A DNA stretch of 64,000 nt from Bryobacterales bacterium (GCA_003162425.1 PMOK01000276.1:1-64000); one strand, 5' to 3'. Shown: positions 43,565 through 53,909, counted from the first letter of the stretch. Program-made: numbers and translations. The notes: generated from the letters alone by a model not told the origin.

Positions 43565-46102
43565 ATGGCGCTATTCGCAGGCGACAAACTCGGCCCGTAC
43601 GAAATCATTGCCCTGGTCGGCGCGGGCGGCATGGGCGAGGTGTACAAGGCGCATGATCCACGTCTGAAGCGCGATGTGGCGATCAAGGTTTCCGCGGCGC
43701 AGTTCAGCGAGCGCTTCGAGCGCGAGGCGCATGCGATCGCAGCGTTGAATCATCCTTATATCTGCACGCTGTACGATATCGGCCCGGATTATCTGGTGAT
43801 GGAGTACCTGGAAGGGCAGCCCTTGAAGGGGCCCCTTCCGGTGCGGGATTTTCTACGGTACGCGGTGCAGATCGCAGATGCGCTGGATACGGCGCACCGG
43901 CAGGGAATTGTCCATCGCGACTTGAAGCCAGCGAACATCCTGGTGGGCAAGGGGGGAGTAAAGCTGCTCGATTTCGGGCTGGCCAAGATGACGATAAAAC
44001 CGGACGACAAGACGCAAACAAGGTTGACGGCCGCAGGGAGCGTGATCGGCACACTGCACTACATGTCGCCGGAGCAGGTGCAGGGAAGGCTCGTCGACGC
44101 GCGCAGCGACATTTTCTCGTTTGGCGCGGTGATGGTGGAGATGATGACCGGCAAGCGGGCGTTTGACGGGGAGAACACTGCGACGGTGATCTCGGCGATC
44201 ATGACGGGAGATCCCCTGGCGCTGCGGACGCTGGACGCGTCGATTCCGGCGGCGCTGGTGAGGGTGGTGCGGCGGTGTTTGGCGAAGGATCCGGAGGACC
44301 GATGGCAGACGGCTCGGGATTTGGGAGCGGAACTGCGATGGATCCAGGAGGGTCCGGCAACGGAGACGAGGGCGGCGCCTGCCGAGCGGGGGCGATGGAA
44401 ACGGTGGGTGCTCGCGGCTGCGGCATTGGCGGCGATCGCGGGTGGCAGCATGTGGTTCCTACTGGCGACCCGCATCCGGAATGGGCCCGAGCAACCGGTA
44501 ATTCGCGCATCACTGCTGCCGCCGCCCGGATTCACGTTCCTCCCTTACTCCTTCGCAATTTCCCCCGATGGTACGCGCCTGGCGTTTGTCGCCATGGGGG
44601 CGGACGGTTCAAGCGCGCTGTGGGTGCGGGCGCTCACGGGATCAACCCCGCAGGAACTTAAGGACACAGAGAAGGCCTCTAATCCCTTCTGGTCGCCTGA
44701 CAGCCATGAGGTCGGGTTCTTTGCCGACGGCAAGCTTAGAATCGTGGATATCACTGGCGGCGCCGTGCGGATCCTCGGCAACACCAACTCTATATGGGGA
44801 GGATCGTGGAGCAAGGATGGCAACATTCTGTTCGTCAGGGGCAGCAAGCTGAATCGCGTTCCGGCGGCTGGGGGCGAAACAGCGGCGGCGACCAAGCCAC
44901 GAAGCAAGAGCGAGGCCCATCGCTGGCCCTGGTTTCTTCCGGATAGTGAGCACTTCCTTTATTTCGTTGACTGGACCGCTCCAGGCGACTCCCCGGAGGA
45001 TGGTATTTACGCCGGTTCGCTCCAAGCGCCCGACTTTAAGCCTGTCTTACCGGATGTCAGAGGAAACGCGATGTTTGTCTCCGGCAATCTACTCTATGTT
45101 AAAGACCGGAGCCTGATGGCGCGGCCGTTCGACCTGCGAAAGCTGGAAGCAACCGGTCCCGCTGTGCCCATTGCAACCCAGGAACTGGACGCAAGCCCTC
45201 AATCGGGATTTGGGTTTTCCGCGTCGGACAATGGATCGATTGTCTTTCAGTCCGCCGCGGATTTTCCGGCGCGATTAACCTGGTTCGACGCGAGCGGCAG
45301 GGAATTGAGCCAAATGCCGCAGGCCGGTTACTGGGATCCGAGTTTGTCGCCAGACGGCAATCTGCTTGCCGTTAGCTCCGACGATGAGCACAACGGCAAA
45401 AACTTCATCCGCATCATTGAACTGCGGACAGGAATCGTCACCGGCCTTAGCCAGGGAGGGGACGAACACAGTCCTTGTTGGACGCCGGACGGAAAGTTCG
45501 TTACGTATCAGAGCGGCACCAACCAGACGGCGTCGATAGAGCACAGGCCGGTGGACCGGTCTAAGCCGGCGCGAACTCTGCTGCGCGGCTTCAATGTCAA
45601 ACCGAGCAGTTGGTCGTCCGATGGGAATCTCCTCTACATTGATTATTCCTCGAACGGACCCGCTCGAAAGCTATATTCGGCTGCCACGGGAGAAACCGTG
45701 TCGGTGGACGACGAGGCATCAAGCCAGCACTCGCCCGACGGAAAATGGGTGGCCGTTTCCGGCACGAACGTATTCGTTCAACTAGCGAAAGGTCCAGGCC
45801 CCCGAATTCAGGTCTCCAGCGGGTCCGCGGGCGGAACCCAGCCTCGCTGGAGCCATGATGGAAAGCACATCTTCTATCTCCAAGCGGACAGGAAAATGAT
45901 GGTAGCGGACTTCGACCCCGTGAAGGGGACTGCCAGCGCGCCCCGCGTTCTGTTTCAGACGCACATCGTTGCCGTCCGCGCTTCCATGCCTCAATACGGC
46001 ATCGCTCCGGACGGGCGGTTTCTGATCAATTCATTTCCAGCGGGCAATTCTGCTCCGTTGACCCTCCTCACAGGGTGGACTGAACTGCTGAAAAAGCATT
46101 AA
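43565..46102 (+). CDS. Ser/Thr kinase with PD40/TolB-like propeller
   Basis: An 845-residue kinase. The kinase domain (about 12-265) has [41 protein letters not shown] and SPEQVQG. A membrane helix lies near 285-305 (WVLAAAALAAIAGGSMWFLL). The C-terminal 500 residues form a beta-propeller of PD40/WD40-like units (FAISPDGTRLAFVAMG, FWSPDSHEVGFFADGK, SLSPDGNLLAVSSDD, SPDGKWVAVSG). Members of this group probably sense cell-surface signals; targets are unknown. Complete and intact. Confidence 0.92.
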   Translation: MALFAGDKLGPYEIIALVGAGGMGEVYKAHDPRLKRDVAIKVSAAQFSERFEREAHAIAALNHPYICTLYDIGPDYLVMEYLEGQPLKGPLPVRDFLRYAVQIADALDTAHRQGIVHRDLKPANILVGKGGVKLLDFGLAKMTIKPDDKTQTRLTAAGSVIGTLHYMSPEQVQGRLVDARSDIFSFGAVMVEMMTGKRAFDGENTATVISAIMTGDPLALRTLDASIPAALVRVVRRCLAKDPEDRWQTARDLGAELRWIQEGPATETRAAPAERGRWKRWVLAAAALAAIAGGSMWFLLATRIRNGPEQPVIRASLLPPPGFTFLPYSFAISPDGTRLAFVAMGADGSSALWVRALTGSTPQELKDTEKASNPFWSPDSHEVGFFADGKLRIVDITGGAVRILGNTNSIWGGSWSKDGNILFVRGSKLNRVPAAGGETAAATKPRSKSEAHRWPWFLPDSEHFLYFVDWTAPGDSPEDGIYAGSLQAPDFKPVLPDVRGNAMFVSGNLLYVKDRSLMARPFDLRKLEATGPAVPIATQELDASPQSGFGFSASDNGSIVFQSAADFPARLTWFDASGRELSQMPQAGYWDPSLSPDGNLLAVSSDDEHNGKNFIRIIELRTGIVTGLSQGGDEHSPCWTPDGKFVTYQSGTNQTASIEHRPVDRSKPARTLLRGFNVKPSSWSSDGNLLYIDYSSNGPARKLYSAATGETVSVDDEASSQHSPDGKWVAVSGTNVFVQLAKGPGPRIQVSSGSAGGTQPRWSHDGKHIFYLQADRKMMVADFDPVKGTASAPRVLFQTHIVAVRASMPQYGIAPDGRFLINSFPAGNSAPLTLLTGWTELLKKH

Positions 46103-46440
46103 TCTGTCCGGGCCCGGCCTGGAGATTGTTGATGGCTCGCCGGCAGCGTCGCGGAACATCCGGTAGATGGCGCCTCACTAATGCGCATCAAAGCGCATCC
46201 CGCCGGCACGCCGTAACACGCGCCTCCGGTGGAGATGGAGCCAAGCCGCCCGTGAGCTTCATGCTGAACTTCTTGGACGAACGGTGGCGGGCGCGCCCGT
46301 CGGCAAGTACCGTCGCCAGCCCCTACCGAACGGAAGTCTCTGATAGCAGTTTTCACTTTTAGTCGAGGGTTGGCGAGATATTCCTGGATAGTCGGCCACC
46401 CTTCCACTCCTTTTGGCGGGCGCCGGAGACGCGTAGTGGA
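46103..46440. other. intergenic, no gene supported
   Basis: Open frames on both strands lack ribosome binding sites and recognisable sequence. CCTTCCAC at 46399 and GTGGAAGG at 46436 form an inverted repeat near the 5' boundary of the TonB-receptor fragment. Confidence 0.4.
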
Positions 46441-47134
46441 AGGATGCGACGGCACGTTTGGAACTTCGAATGAAGCATTCAATCTCGCCTACGGCGGCGA
46501 GAAGTGGGGCAACTTCGTTTCAGTGAATGGATTGAACACGGGACGCTTTCTAGATCCGCCCGAATTCACAGTCATGCATGACAAGGGCAACGAAGAGAAT
46601 GCGTTCGACCGATTCGATTACAAGCCCACCATCGCCGATACACTCAGTCTGAACCTTCAATACACGCGCTCTTGGTTTCAAACCCCGAATTCGTTCGACG
46701 AGGAATATCACCCAGGCGTGTCTAACCCGGTCACCGGTGCTCCGCTCGGCCCGACCGATCAACGCTCGTTGATCAAGACCTTTAACATCGCCCCGACGTG
46801 GACGCACATCCTCAATCCAAGCACCGTATTGACCGTCGGCCTCTACTTGCGGAAGGACCAATACAACTACTATCCCAGCGCCAATCCATTCGACGATTTT
46901 TCTCCGGACCTGCTGAGCGAGACTGTTACCCAGTCACGATCGCTTGCTAACGCGGGTGTTCGATCCAGCGTGTCGTATATACACGGCATCCATAATATTA
47001 AGGCGGGAATCACCTATGGACAGACCTTCCTCACGGAGGGTGATAGCTACGGCATCGTCGATCCAGGCGTAATCCCAGCATGCCGGGCGTATATGGAGCA
47101 ACGACATGCGCGGTTCTCGCGCCCCATGACTTGA
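46441..47134 (+). pseudogene. TonB-dependent receptor-like protein, N-terminally truncated fragment
   Basis: From about 46460 the sequence is that of an outer-membrane beta-barrel: EAFNLAYGGEKWGNFVSVNG, LNTGRFLDPPEF, YKPTIADTLSLNLQYTRSWF, VLTVGLYLRKDQYNYYPS. The signal peptide, carboxypeptidase-like and plug domains are missing, and no proper start is present, so it is 5' truncated. Coding shifts to another frame near 47070-47100 and continues in the next fragment. Confidence 0.75.
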
Positions 47135-48375
47135 TAACCGGGGGCACGGCATACGAGTTCCATGGACATACGGACGTTAAAGAACTGGCCATGTACATCC
47201 AGGACACGATTACTGTTAGGAACTGGAGCTTTAACCTCGGCATTCACGGTGATTTGTACAACGGCCTCGCCATCGCCAGGCAAGCCGAGCCGCGCGTTGG
47301 AATCGCATACAACTTTAAGCCAACCAATACGGTCTTTCAAGTTTCCTACGCGCGAACCATGGAAACTCCTTTCAATGAAAATTTGGTTATTGCCAGCACG
47401 GGATGCAGCAGCCCGTTTCTCGCACTCCTGGTGCCGCCGCTAGGAGTCCCATGCAATCTCGGACCAATTGTCCCGGGCCACCGTAATGAGTTCCACGTCG
47501 GCCTGCAGCAGGCCTTCGGCAAATACCTGGTTATTGACGGTGAGTACATCTGGAAATACACGCACAACGGCTACGACTTCGGTGTGGTCGGTAGCACCCC
47601 AATCACGTTCCCAATCGAGTGGACTGCCTCCAAAATTCCCGGATACGCAGTCCGCCTGACCGTGCCAAACTTTCACGGCCTTACGGCTTTTGTGGTGATG
47701 TCCGGCGTGGCTGCGCGCTTCTTCCTGCCGCAGGTAGCCGGCTTGCCCATCATCCCCGTGGGAAATGAGGTTTTTCGCATCGATCATGACGAGATATTCA
47801 ACCAGACCACTCACCTGCAATACCAGCCTTTCAAGCGTGGTCCATGGTTGTCGTTCAACTGGCGCTATGATAGCGGCCTGGTAGCGGGTGCGTCGCCTTG
47901 CTCCGCGCCCACCGCGACATGCTTCTCCTCCACCCCCTTTGCTGACGGCGGAGGCGCCAACATTCCAAGCGGCCAGGTGGCGCTGGTGAACACCGTGAGT
48001 GGGCTGCCACTGACTGCCGATCAGGAATTTCAGGCCGGCCTAACGTGCAATGGCAAGCTGGCCGCCCCAAACCCGCTGGGACCCGCGCTCGCCACATGCA
48101 GCGCGGCAGGTCTTGCATCCATTTACCTTCAGATCCCGAAACCCGGTACGAAAAATGACGATCACAGCCCGCAGCGAATCCAGCCGCGCAACCTGTTTGA
48201 CATAGCCGTGGGACACGACAACATTTTTCACGGCGATCGGTACAAATGGAGCGCCCGATTGGCAGTTATCAATCTGACGGATAAAGAGGCGCTCTATAAC
48301 TTTCTGTCGACTTTCAGCGGAACCCACTATGTCACACCGCGCGCGGTGACGGCAACGGTTGGTTTCCATTTTTGA
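47080..48375 (+). pseudogene. TonB-dependent receptor-like protein, C-terminal fragment
   Basis: The second half of the same barrel: NWSFNLGIHGDLYNGLAIAR, QAEPRVGIAYNFKPTNTVFQ, LQQAFGKYLVIDGEYIWKYT, and the C-terminal barrel strand TPRAVTATVGFHF with terminal Phe as required by BamA-type insertion. With the previous fragment it makes a single barrel gene with a frameshift and no plug; an intact transporter is not expected. Confidence 0.75.
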
Positions 48376-48473
48376 CCTCATCGGTCGCGAACTCCATAAG
48401 CCGCATAACGTCCAGTTCTAACTGGGCGTCGTCGAACCGCCGTCCTTCAGCCGATTCGCTCTCTCAGCTTGAA

Positions 48474-48689
48474 TCACGAGCCACGACATGGACGGGACTG
48501 TTTCACTCGCCCAACGGTAGGCTTGGTCTTTCGAAACCAGCGCACGGTGGTGTGCCGAGTAAAGAATGCGGCAAGCCCCACACCGACGGCGTGAACTGCG
48601 GCCATGAAGCCGTACCGCATGGCAACCATGTAGATTACCTTGTGAATGGCCATCTGCACCATCCTCACGGTACTCACTGCGGCGATCAC
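48474..48689 (-). CDS. small hydrophobic hypothetical protein
   Basis: A 71-residue protein with one long hydrophobic stretch (VIYMVAMRYGFMAAVHAVGV) and a basic C-terminus (WFRKTKPTVGRVKQSRP). The family is not known to me. No strong ribosome binding site, so it may be spurious or a remnant. Confidence 0.35.
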   Translation of the reverse strand: MIAAVSTVRMVQMAIHKVIYMVAMRYGFMAAVHAVGVGLAAFFTRHTTVRWFRKTKPTVGRVKQSRPCRGS

Positions 48690-48858
48690 GGCAAGCTGGA
48701 AGTGCTAGTGCTGGCCCGGGCTCCATCACAATCTGCCTCGACCGCATAGTTCCTCGGCACATGATCCGGCTTGAGCGCGCTGCGGGGGCTTGGAAGCAAT
48801 AACGACCCGTGTTTCCTGCCCTCTCGACCCGGGTGAATAGCCCAGCACGTACGGATAG

Positions 48859-48884
48859 GTGTCGAGAACAGCCCTTCCCACCAC
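48859..48884 (+). repeat. dispersed intergenic repeat, copy 3 (short)
   Basis: The 26 nt here differ from 56687-56712 at only two positions; both contain AACAGCCCTTCCCACCAC. It lies in a 650-bp spacer (48376-49023) in which only the doubtful small protein at 48474 is otherwise seen. Confidence 0.5.
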
Positions 48885-49023
48885 GAACCCGGAGTAGTCG
48901 GCCGTGAGGATCGCTACCGACAATTGTTGATAACAGGTCTCACCAGACTGCCAAAGCGCCCAATAACCAGGGCCTTTCATGCAATGCCCAGGACAGGTCG
49001 ATTGGGCCGGCGGATTTTTGCGC

Positions 49024-51246
49024 TCAGTTGGTGGTAGCGATCGCTGGGTTGATGCGCACTAGTTCCCCGTGCAGGCGCCGGATGACCGGGCGGTTCAAGT
49101 ACGACTGAAAATCTTCCGCGGGCCAAGAAGCCTTCAGTTCGCCGAGCGCGGCAGCGGCCTGGGCCGCGACAGCGCGGTCCGGAACGCCGGATCGCAGCAG
49201 CAGCACGCAAGCGCGCCACAGCGACTCCGGCTGCTTAGCCGATTCGAAGGACGCACCAGCACGGCCTGCGTATTCGGCGGCTGCGGCGCGATTCCCAGCG
49301 GCCAACGCCGCCTCCGCCAAGCCCAGCAGAGCGGCCGACTCCGCCGCGGGATTGCCGGCCGCGTGCGCCAGTTCGAACGCCCTGCGGCACGCCTCCAGGC
49401 CACGCGCCCCGGCACCAGAGCGGGCCAGCGCCAAGCCAAGCGCCAGGCTAGCGCCGCGCCGCGTTTCCAGGTCGCTCGCATCGGCACGTTGAAGCAGAGC
49501 CTCGGCTTTCGCGCGAGCCTCACCGAAACGCTCCTGCATCAAAATGATTTCGACAGCACTGACCGGATTGGAACCCGCTGCCTGCTCCGACACCGTGCCG
49601 CCACTGGCATGGCCGAGCATGGCCTGCATCAAGGCCACGTTGAGTTCATTGGTGGTCCTACCGGTTGAATTGCCGATGGCCTCGAAAGCGCGGCGCGCCT
49701 GGTCGAACATGCGCAATGCTTGCGGCCAGCGGTCTTGGAGCACTTCGAGGGAGGCCAGTCCCTCCTGCGCGAGGGCCAGCGGCAGCGATGGACCGGCGGG
49801 CTGCAGCGTGGCCAGCGTCTCCTCAAAGGCGCGGCGCGCCCCTTCGTAGTCGCCCTTGTCGCGCGCAGCACGGCCCAGCAGGATGAGGGCGAGCGCGGCC
49901 TCCGTGCGGTAACTGCCCTGCCGATAGTAGGCCAGCGCGGTCTGCACGTCTTGCCAGCCCTGCGCTGCATCCCCGGTCTGGATGCGAATGCTCCCCAAGT
50001 TCACCAGCGCGCGCGCTTCCGACCGCTTCTCGCGGTTCCGCCGGGCGATATCGAGTGCTTCCTGCATGGTCCGTAGGGCCTCGGCCGTGCGGCCTTTGAC
50101 GAACAGCGCATCACCGAGATCGATCAGCCCCCGCGAGACCAGGTTCTCAATACCGCCGCTACGCGCGATGGCGATGGCGCGGTTGGCGTCATCCATCGCT
50201 TCCGCAGTCTGGCCGGCATTCAGATCGATGTTGCTCGACAGCAGCAAGAGCTTGATCTGCTGCTGGTCGTTACCCGTGACGCGGGCCGCCGACAACGCCT
50301 TGTCTGTTAGTTCTCGGGCCTGGGTGGGAGAGCGGGCATACCGGGCGCGAACGTAGAGGCACTCGGCCACACCTTCGACGTTGGAAGCGGCCTGGAACAG
50401 GATCTCCGCACGGTCGAGCGAGCGTTCGGAGGCCTCCTGCGCCCCGGTCCGTGCCTGCAGCGCTCCCAGACGCATCCAAGCGGCGGCGTTTTGCGCATCC
50501 AAGTGAATCGCTTCCGAATATGTCGCCATCGCCTTTTTCGTATCCTGATCGCGTTCTTGCGCGCGGCCCAGGTCAAGCAGTGCCCCACCGCGCTCGTCCG
50601 GCGCCAACAGCGTAGACAGTTCGCGATACTTCTCCGCCGCAGCCTTGAACTCGCCGATGACGGTCTGGTGGATCGCATCGAGATGGAGGCCCTCGGCCGC
50701 TGGCAATGAACCGCGCGGGGCCATCGCTTTGAGCAATTCGTCCTTGGCGCGTTCCAGGTAGTCGAGTTCGTACCAAGCTTCGGCCAGGTGAGCGTGCGCC
50801 ATGGCGTAAGATGGGTCGATCTCCACCGCACGGGCCAGAGCCTTGCTCGCCCGGTGATAACTGCCGTTGTGCAGCGCGGCTAGGCCGTCGCGATACCAGG
50901 GAACCGCAGCCGCCGCTGGATCGCGGTGACGCTTCGCATTCCACAACCAAACCGATGCGCCGCCCCCAGCGCAGACGACGACACCGACCAGCGCGGCCAC
51001 CACGCGGCGGCGCGAGCGGGGACGTCCGGGAGCACGCAGGTCGGCCAGAAGTTCATCAGCCGAGGCGTAGCGTTCCCGCCGGTCCTTCGCCAGCAGCTTT
51101 AGAATGATGCGGTCGAGGTGGGCCGGCGACTGCGGGTTTAGCCGCGAGGGCTGCGGCGGTTTCCACGTCAACAATCGCGCTACAACCGATGGGAGGCTCT
51201 CAGCTTCGAACGGCGACGTACCGGCCAGGCACTCATAGAGCACCAC
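49024..51246 (-). CDS. Ser/Thr kinase with TPR tail, C-terminal fragment (frameshifted)
   Basis: A 740-residue continuation of the kinase at 51180-51842. It starts MVLYECLAGTSPFEAESLPS, the last part of the kinase lobe, then a membrane helix (VVAALVGVVVCAGGGASVWL) and about 550 residues of TPR repeats (YHRASKALARAVEIDPSYAM, SRGLIDLGDALFVKGRTAEA). In the other fragment the frame breaks at GMRARTCSHS; inserting one base near 51278-51282 restores SGRDARSDLFSLGVVLYE. So it is one protein of about 940 residues in origin, split by a single-base deletion (or a sequencing error). Confidence 0.8.
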   Translation of the reverse strand: MVLYECLAGTSPFEAESLPSVVARLLTWKPPQPSRLNPQSPAHLDRIILKLLAKDRRERYASADELLADLRAPGRPRSRRRVVAALVGVVVCAGGGASVWLWNAKRHRDPAAAAVPWYRDGLAALHNGSYHRASKALARAVEIDPSYAMAHAHLAEAWYELDYLERAKDELLKAMAPRGSLPAAEGLHLDAIHQTVIGEFKAAAEKYRELSTLLAPDERGGALLDLGRAQERDQDTKKAMATYSEAIHLDAQNAAAWMRLGALQARTGAQEASERSLDRAEILFQAASNVEGVAECLYVRARYARSPTQARELTDKALSAARVTGNDQQQIKLLLLSSNIDLNAGQTAEAMDDANRAIAIARSGGIENLVSRGLIDLGDALFVKGRTAEALRTMQEALDIARRNREKRSEARALVNLGSIRIQTGDAAQGWQDVQTALAYYRQGSYRTEAALALILLGRAARDKGDYEGARRAFEETLATLQPAGPSLPLALAQEGLASLEVLQDRWPQALRMFDQARRAFEAIGNSTGRTTNELNVALMQAMLGHASGGTVSEQAAGSNPVSAVEIILMQERFGEARAKAEALLQRADASDLETRRGASLALGLALARSGAGARGLEACRRAFELAHAAGNPAAESAALLGLAEAALAAGNRAAAAEYAGRAGASFESAKQPESLWRACVLLLRSGVPDRAVAAQAAAALGELKASWPAEDFQSYLNRPVIRRLHGELVRINPAIATTN

Positions 51247-51842
51247 GCCGAGTGAGAACAGGTCCGAGCGCGCATCCCGCCGGACGCCTGTTCGGGTGAC
51301 ATGTAAAGCGGCGTTCCAGAGAAGCCTTCGAGGGTCACGGTGGCGGCGGTGGCGTGTCTGGCATCGCGCGGAGTGGCCGTCCGCGCGATGCCGAAGTCAA
51401 GCACCTTCACCTCTCCCGCGGATGTGATCTGGATATTGCCGGGCTTGATGTCGCGGTGGATGAGGCCGTGACGGTGCGCTTCGGCCAGCGCCGACGCCAC
51501 TCCGGTGGCCACTTTCAGCGTCTCCTCGACACTCAGTCGCCGCTCGCTGAGGATACGCCGTAAATTCGCACCGGACACCAGTTCCATTGCGATGAACGGG
51601 TCGCCGCCGGGGTTCTCGACGAACTCGTAGATGTGCGCGATGTTCGGATGCGATAGCGAGGAGGCGGCGCGCGCTTCCTTGAGCAGGTTGGCACGAAGTC
51701 TCTCATCCTCTCGGCCACTGGTGCAGAACTTGAGCGCTACGTGGCGTCCCAAGGTCAGGTCCTCCGCTTCATACACGACACCCATTCCGCCTTCACCCAG
51801 CTTGGAGACGATCCGGTAGTGGCTAATGGTTGCGCCGGTCAT
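51180..51842 (-). CDS. Ser/Thr kinase, N-terminal fragment of the TPR kinase
   Basis: The kinase N-terminal part: GEGGMGVVYEAEDLTLGRHV, catalytic Lys in VALKFCTS, LIHRDIKPGNI, VLDFGIARTA and SPEQASG. After about residue 195 the frame changes and the residues RARTCSHSAWCSMSAW are frame-shifted noise. The intact kinase would continue in 49024-51246. If real, the lesion removes the substrate-binding C-lobe. Confidence 0.8.
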   Translation of the reverse strand: MTGATISHYRIVSKLGEGGMGVVYEAEDLTLGRHVALKFCTSGREDERLRANLLKEARAASSLSHPNIAHIYEFVENPGGDPFIAMELVSGANLRRILSERRLSVEETLKVATGVASALAEAHRHGLIHRDIKPGNIQITSAGEVKVLDFGIARTATPRDARHATAATVTLEGFSGTPLYMSPEQASGGMRARTCSHSAWCSMSAWPVRRRSKLRASHRL

Positions 51843-52124
51843 TGACTCCTACATTTGAAACGATACTATTGACCCGAGTTTCCTACTGGAACGCCGGGTA
51901 CTGCTCAGCATACACCCAGTCGCCATCCACTTCGGTTTTTGAGCGTTCGTACTTGACCGCCCCGGTTGTGAGGATAGGTACCGATAAATGCGTGATAACA
52001 GGCCCCCCGCGCGAGAGAGGATTGCTTCCGGCGGCGCCGCGTGCGAAAACGTATATGCACAGTGGCTACGAGCCCGCGTGGACAATTTTCGAGGGAATAT
52101 ACGCGTCCCCCAATTTGTCCTATA

Positions 52125-52167
52125 CTGGCCGCTATGCGCGACCTGGCCGCTATGCGCGACCTGGCCG
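52125..52167 (+). repeat. 18-bp tandem repeat duplicating a start codon
   Basis: CTGGCCGCTATGCGCGAC occurs at 52125 and 52143, followed by a partial third CTGGCCG at 52161. It duplicates the initiation codon and first residues (MRDLAA, MRDLAV) of the metalloprotease gene. Confidence 0.7.
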
Positions 52168-52988
52168 TTCCTTTGATTCTATTCTCGCTGTGTTCTGCAG
52201 CATGGGCACAAGAACTGGCCAACGTCATCGTTTTGGAGCCGGTAAGTAAGATCGACACGCGCGGCGCCGAGGTCACCGAGAAGATGCTGCTGTTCCGAAA
52301 GGCCGCCGAACTAGCAAAGTACTCGGGCTGGTTGCGTAACGAATCGGCGCAGCGGGCCTTGCGCCTCTACCGCGTGGGTTACGAAATCGCGCACGCCGGG
52401 GGAGGCACGCCGGATTACTACGTTGCGTTGGTTCCTGGTAGCAACCACGCAGCGGTCGGCTTCCGTATTCAGAGCGAGGATCGTATCGAGGACCATCCGC
52501 GTCAGACATATATTCTGCTGGATGCGGACCCATCGCGGTTTGAAACCACGCTGCTCCATGAGACCGGGCACATGGTGATGGAGACGCTTGCGGGAGGTCG
52601 GCAATTGGATGGGAAGGAGACCTCTTCGATTCCGCATAGTACAGCGACCCTCTCCGACCGCACCACTGCCTTCAGTGAAGGGTATGCGATACACCTGGAG
52701 ACGCTGGCTGCACACCTGAACCATGATCAGAGCACGCGTCAGCACTTTCATCGCGAGCTGGTCCTGTTCGGCGACGGCCCGTTCCGCGAAGCTGAATACT
52801 TCCATCACTCCGCCGACCTCGCCAGTTTTTCCCAGAACATCGCCCGCTATCTGGACGTCCGGGACAATAACTTTTCATTCGAGAGCGCGTTTCAAAACCC
52901 CGATTATCTGCGCGTGCAACTGGAAAAAGCCCGCGATTTTGCAACGGTTCGCGATGCCAATCAATTGCTGCAATCGGAAGGCTTTTAA
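52134..52988 (+). CDS. secreted zinc metalloprotease (HETGH), N-terminal part
   Basis: About 284 residues: a signal peptide (DLAVPLILFSLCSAAWA), then a catalytic domain with LLHETGHMVMETLAGG, the HExxH zinc motif, and FSEGYAIHLETLAAHL with a possible third zinc ligand Glu. It ends at a TAA that follows TTTT at 52983-52986. One T too many would explain it: with TTT the frame reads SEGFNSFFFLFVMRGTAPPA and continues as the next entry. Start is ATG at 52134 or the duplicate at 52152. Confidence 0.8.
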   Translation: MRDLAAMRDLAVPLILFSLCSAAWAQELANVIVLEPVSKIDTRGAEVTEKMLLFRKAAELAKYSGWLRNESAQRALRLYRVGYEIAHAGGGTPDYYVALVPGSNHAAVGFRIQSEDRIEDHPRQTYILLDADPSRFETTLLHETGHMVMETLAGGRQLDGKETSSIPHSTATLSDRTTAFSEGYAIHLETLAAHLNHDQSTRQHFHRELVLFGDGPFREAEYFHHSADLASFSQNIARYLDVRDNNFSFESAFQNPDYLRVQLEKARDFATVRDANQLLQSEGF

Positions 52989-53010
52989 CAGCTTCTTTTT
53001 TCTATTCGTC

Positions 53011-53622
53011 ATGCGTGGTACGGCGCCGCCGGCCGAATCCGTAATCGCCCAGCGCGAACGGCAGATTCTCGAATCCATGCGCGCCGTCTTCAGTTCCAGC
53101 TCCTCAGACACCTCGCGTAAATGGTTACTGGACCTGGTCGTCGAATACATGAAGCTGTTCCCCGATCAGAAGGCAGCTATCGTAGACGCATTGAACGATC
53201 TGAGTCACGGAGTATTTGTCGATCCTTCGGCGGCGACGCTCTGGCGCGAACATTATCTCGCGACCCTTCGATTGGACCAACAAAAGATGAACATCCAGGC
53301 GATCAATGCCGCGCGGAAGAAGTGGCGCGAACAGGTGCTCGAAAACCCACAGATACTATTCTCGCGTCTGGGGCCTGAAATACCGTGCACGTTGCCCGGG
53401 ACAAAGGTGCGGCTCGAAGCGTTGGGCGAGGATGCGCCGGTCCGGTTCGACATCAACACTGCGCCAGCCGGTATCCTGCGTTTGATTCCGGGAATTACGG
53501 ATGCCGAGGTCGGGGCCTGGTTGGCGTGGCGAAGCGAGAGGCCATTCGCTAGCGTGGACGATTTCCAGTACCGTGGATCTCTTAGGCCAGCGATCCTGGC
53601 AGCACTGCAATTCGAAAAATGA
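53011..53622 (+). CDS. metalloprotease-linked C-terminal part with HhH (ComEA-like) domain
   Basis: About 203 residues, probably the C-terminal half of the same protein as 52134-52988. It holds a helical region (KWLLDLVVEYMKLFPDQKAA) and a C-terminal helix-hairpin-helix: FDINTAPAGILRLIPGITDA followed by EVGAWLAWRSERPFASVDDF. The ATG at 53011 could also start it as a separate gene 22 nt after the stop. The intact protein would be a secreted protease with a DNA- or helical-interaction tail (role inferred from domains only). Confidence 0.7.
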   Translation: MRGTAPPAESVIAQRERQILESMRAVFSSSSSDTSRKWLLDLVVEYMKLFPDQKAAIVDALNDLSHGVFVDPSAATLWREHYLATLRLDQQKMNIQAINAARKKWREQVLENPQILFSRLGPEIPCTLPGTKVRLEALGEDAPVRFDINTAPAGILRLIPGITDAEVGAWLAWRSERPFASVDDFQYRGSLRPAILAALQFEK

Positions 53623-53909
53623 ATCCCGTCCCACGTGGCGGGGGCATGCCCCGCGGGTTTCTACCTTCTTAACTCCGACCACAGCATTCCCTGGCCGATC
53701 TGGCCGTGGATGTTTTGGTCCATCGTGCCTCTGCGAGGGATGCAACGGGCTGGTCGGTCCGCCCCGAACGGCGAACGCCGCAACGAAGTTAGAAACGCGG
53801 GTGGGTGCTCGGGAATTGTACCGACAATGCTGCTTATCAGGCTGTTTCCCAGCGCCGTTTCGTGCCAACTTCCGGATGACCGACCAACTGGACAGAACCG
53901 CGCCGACCG

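Noticed and set aside
46099-46482. 127-codon minus-strand open frame before the TonB fragment
   Set aside because: Low-complexity, Arg/Pro-rich sequence with no likeness to known proteins; overlaps the receptor fragment's start.
48726-48980. 84-codon minus-strand open frame near a repeat copy
   Set aside because: It runs through the dispersed repeat, lacks a ribosome binding site and resembles no family; treated as repeat-derived.
51960-52010. A further copy of the dispersed repeat (GTGATAACAGG)
   Set aside because: Only about ten bases agree with the other copies; similarity with 48900-48940 is suggestive but too short to claim.
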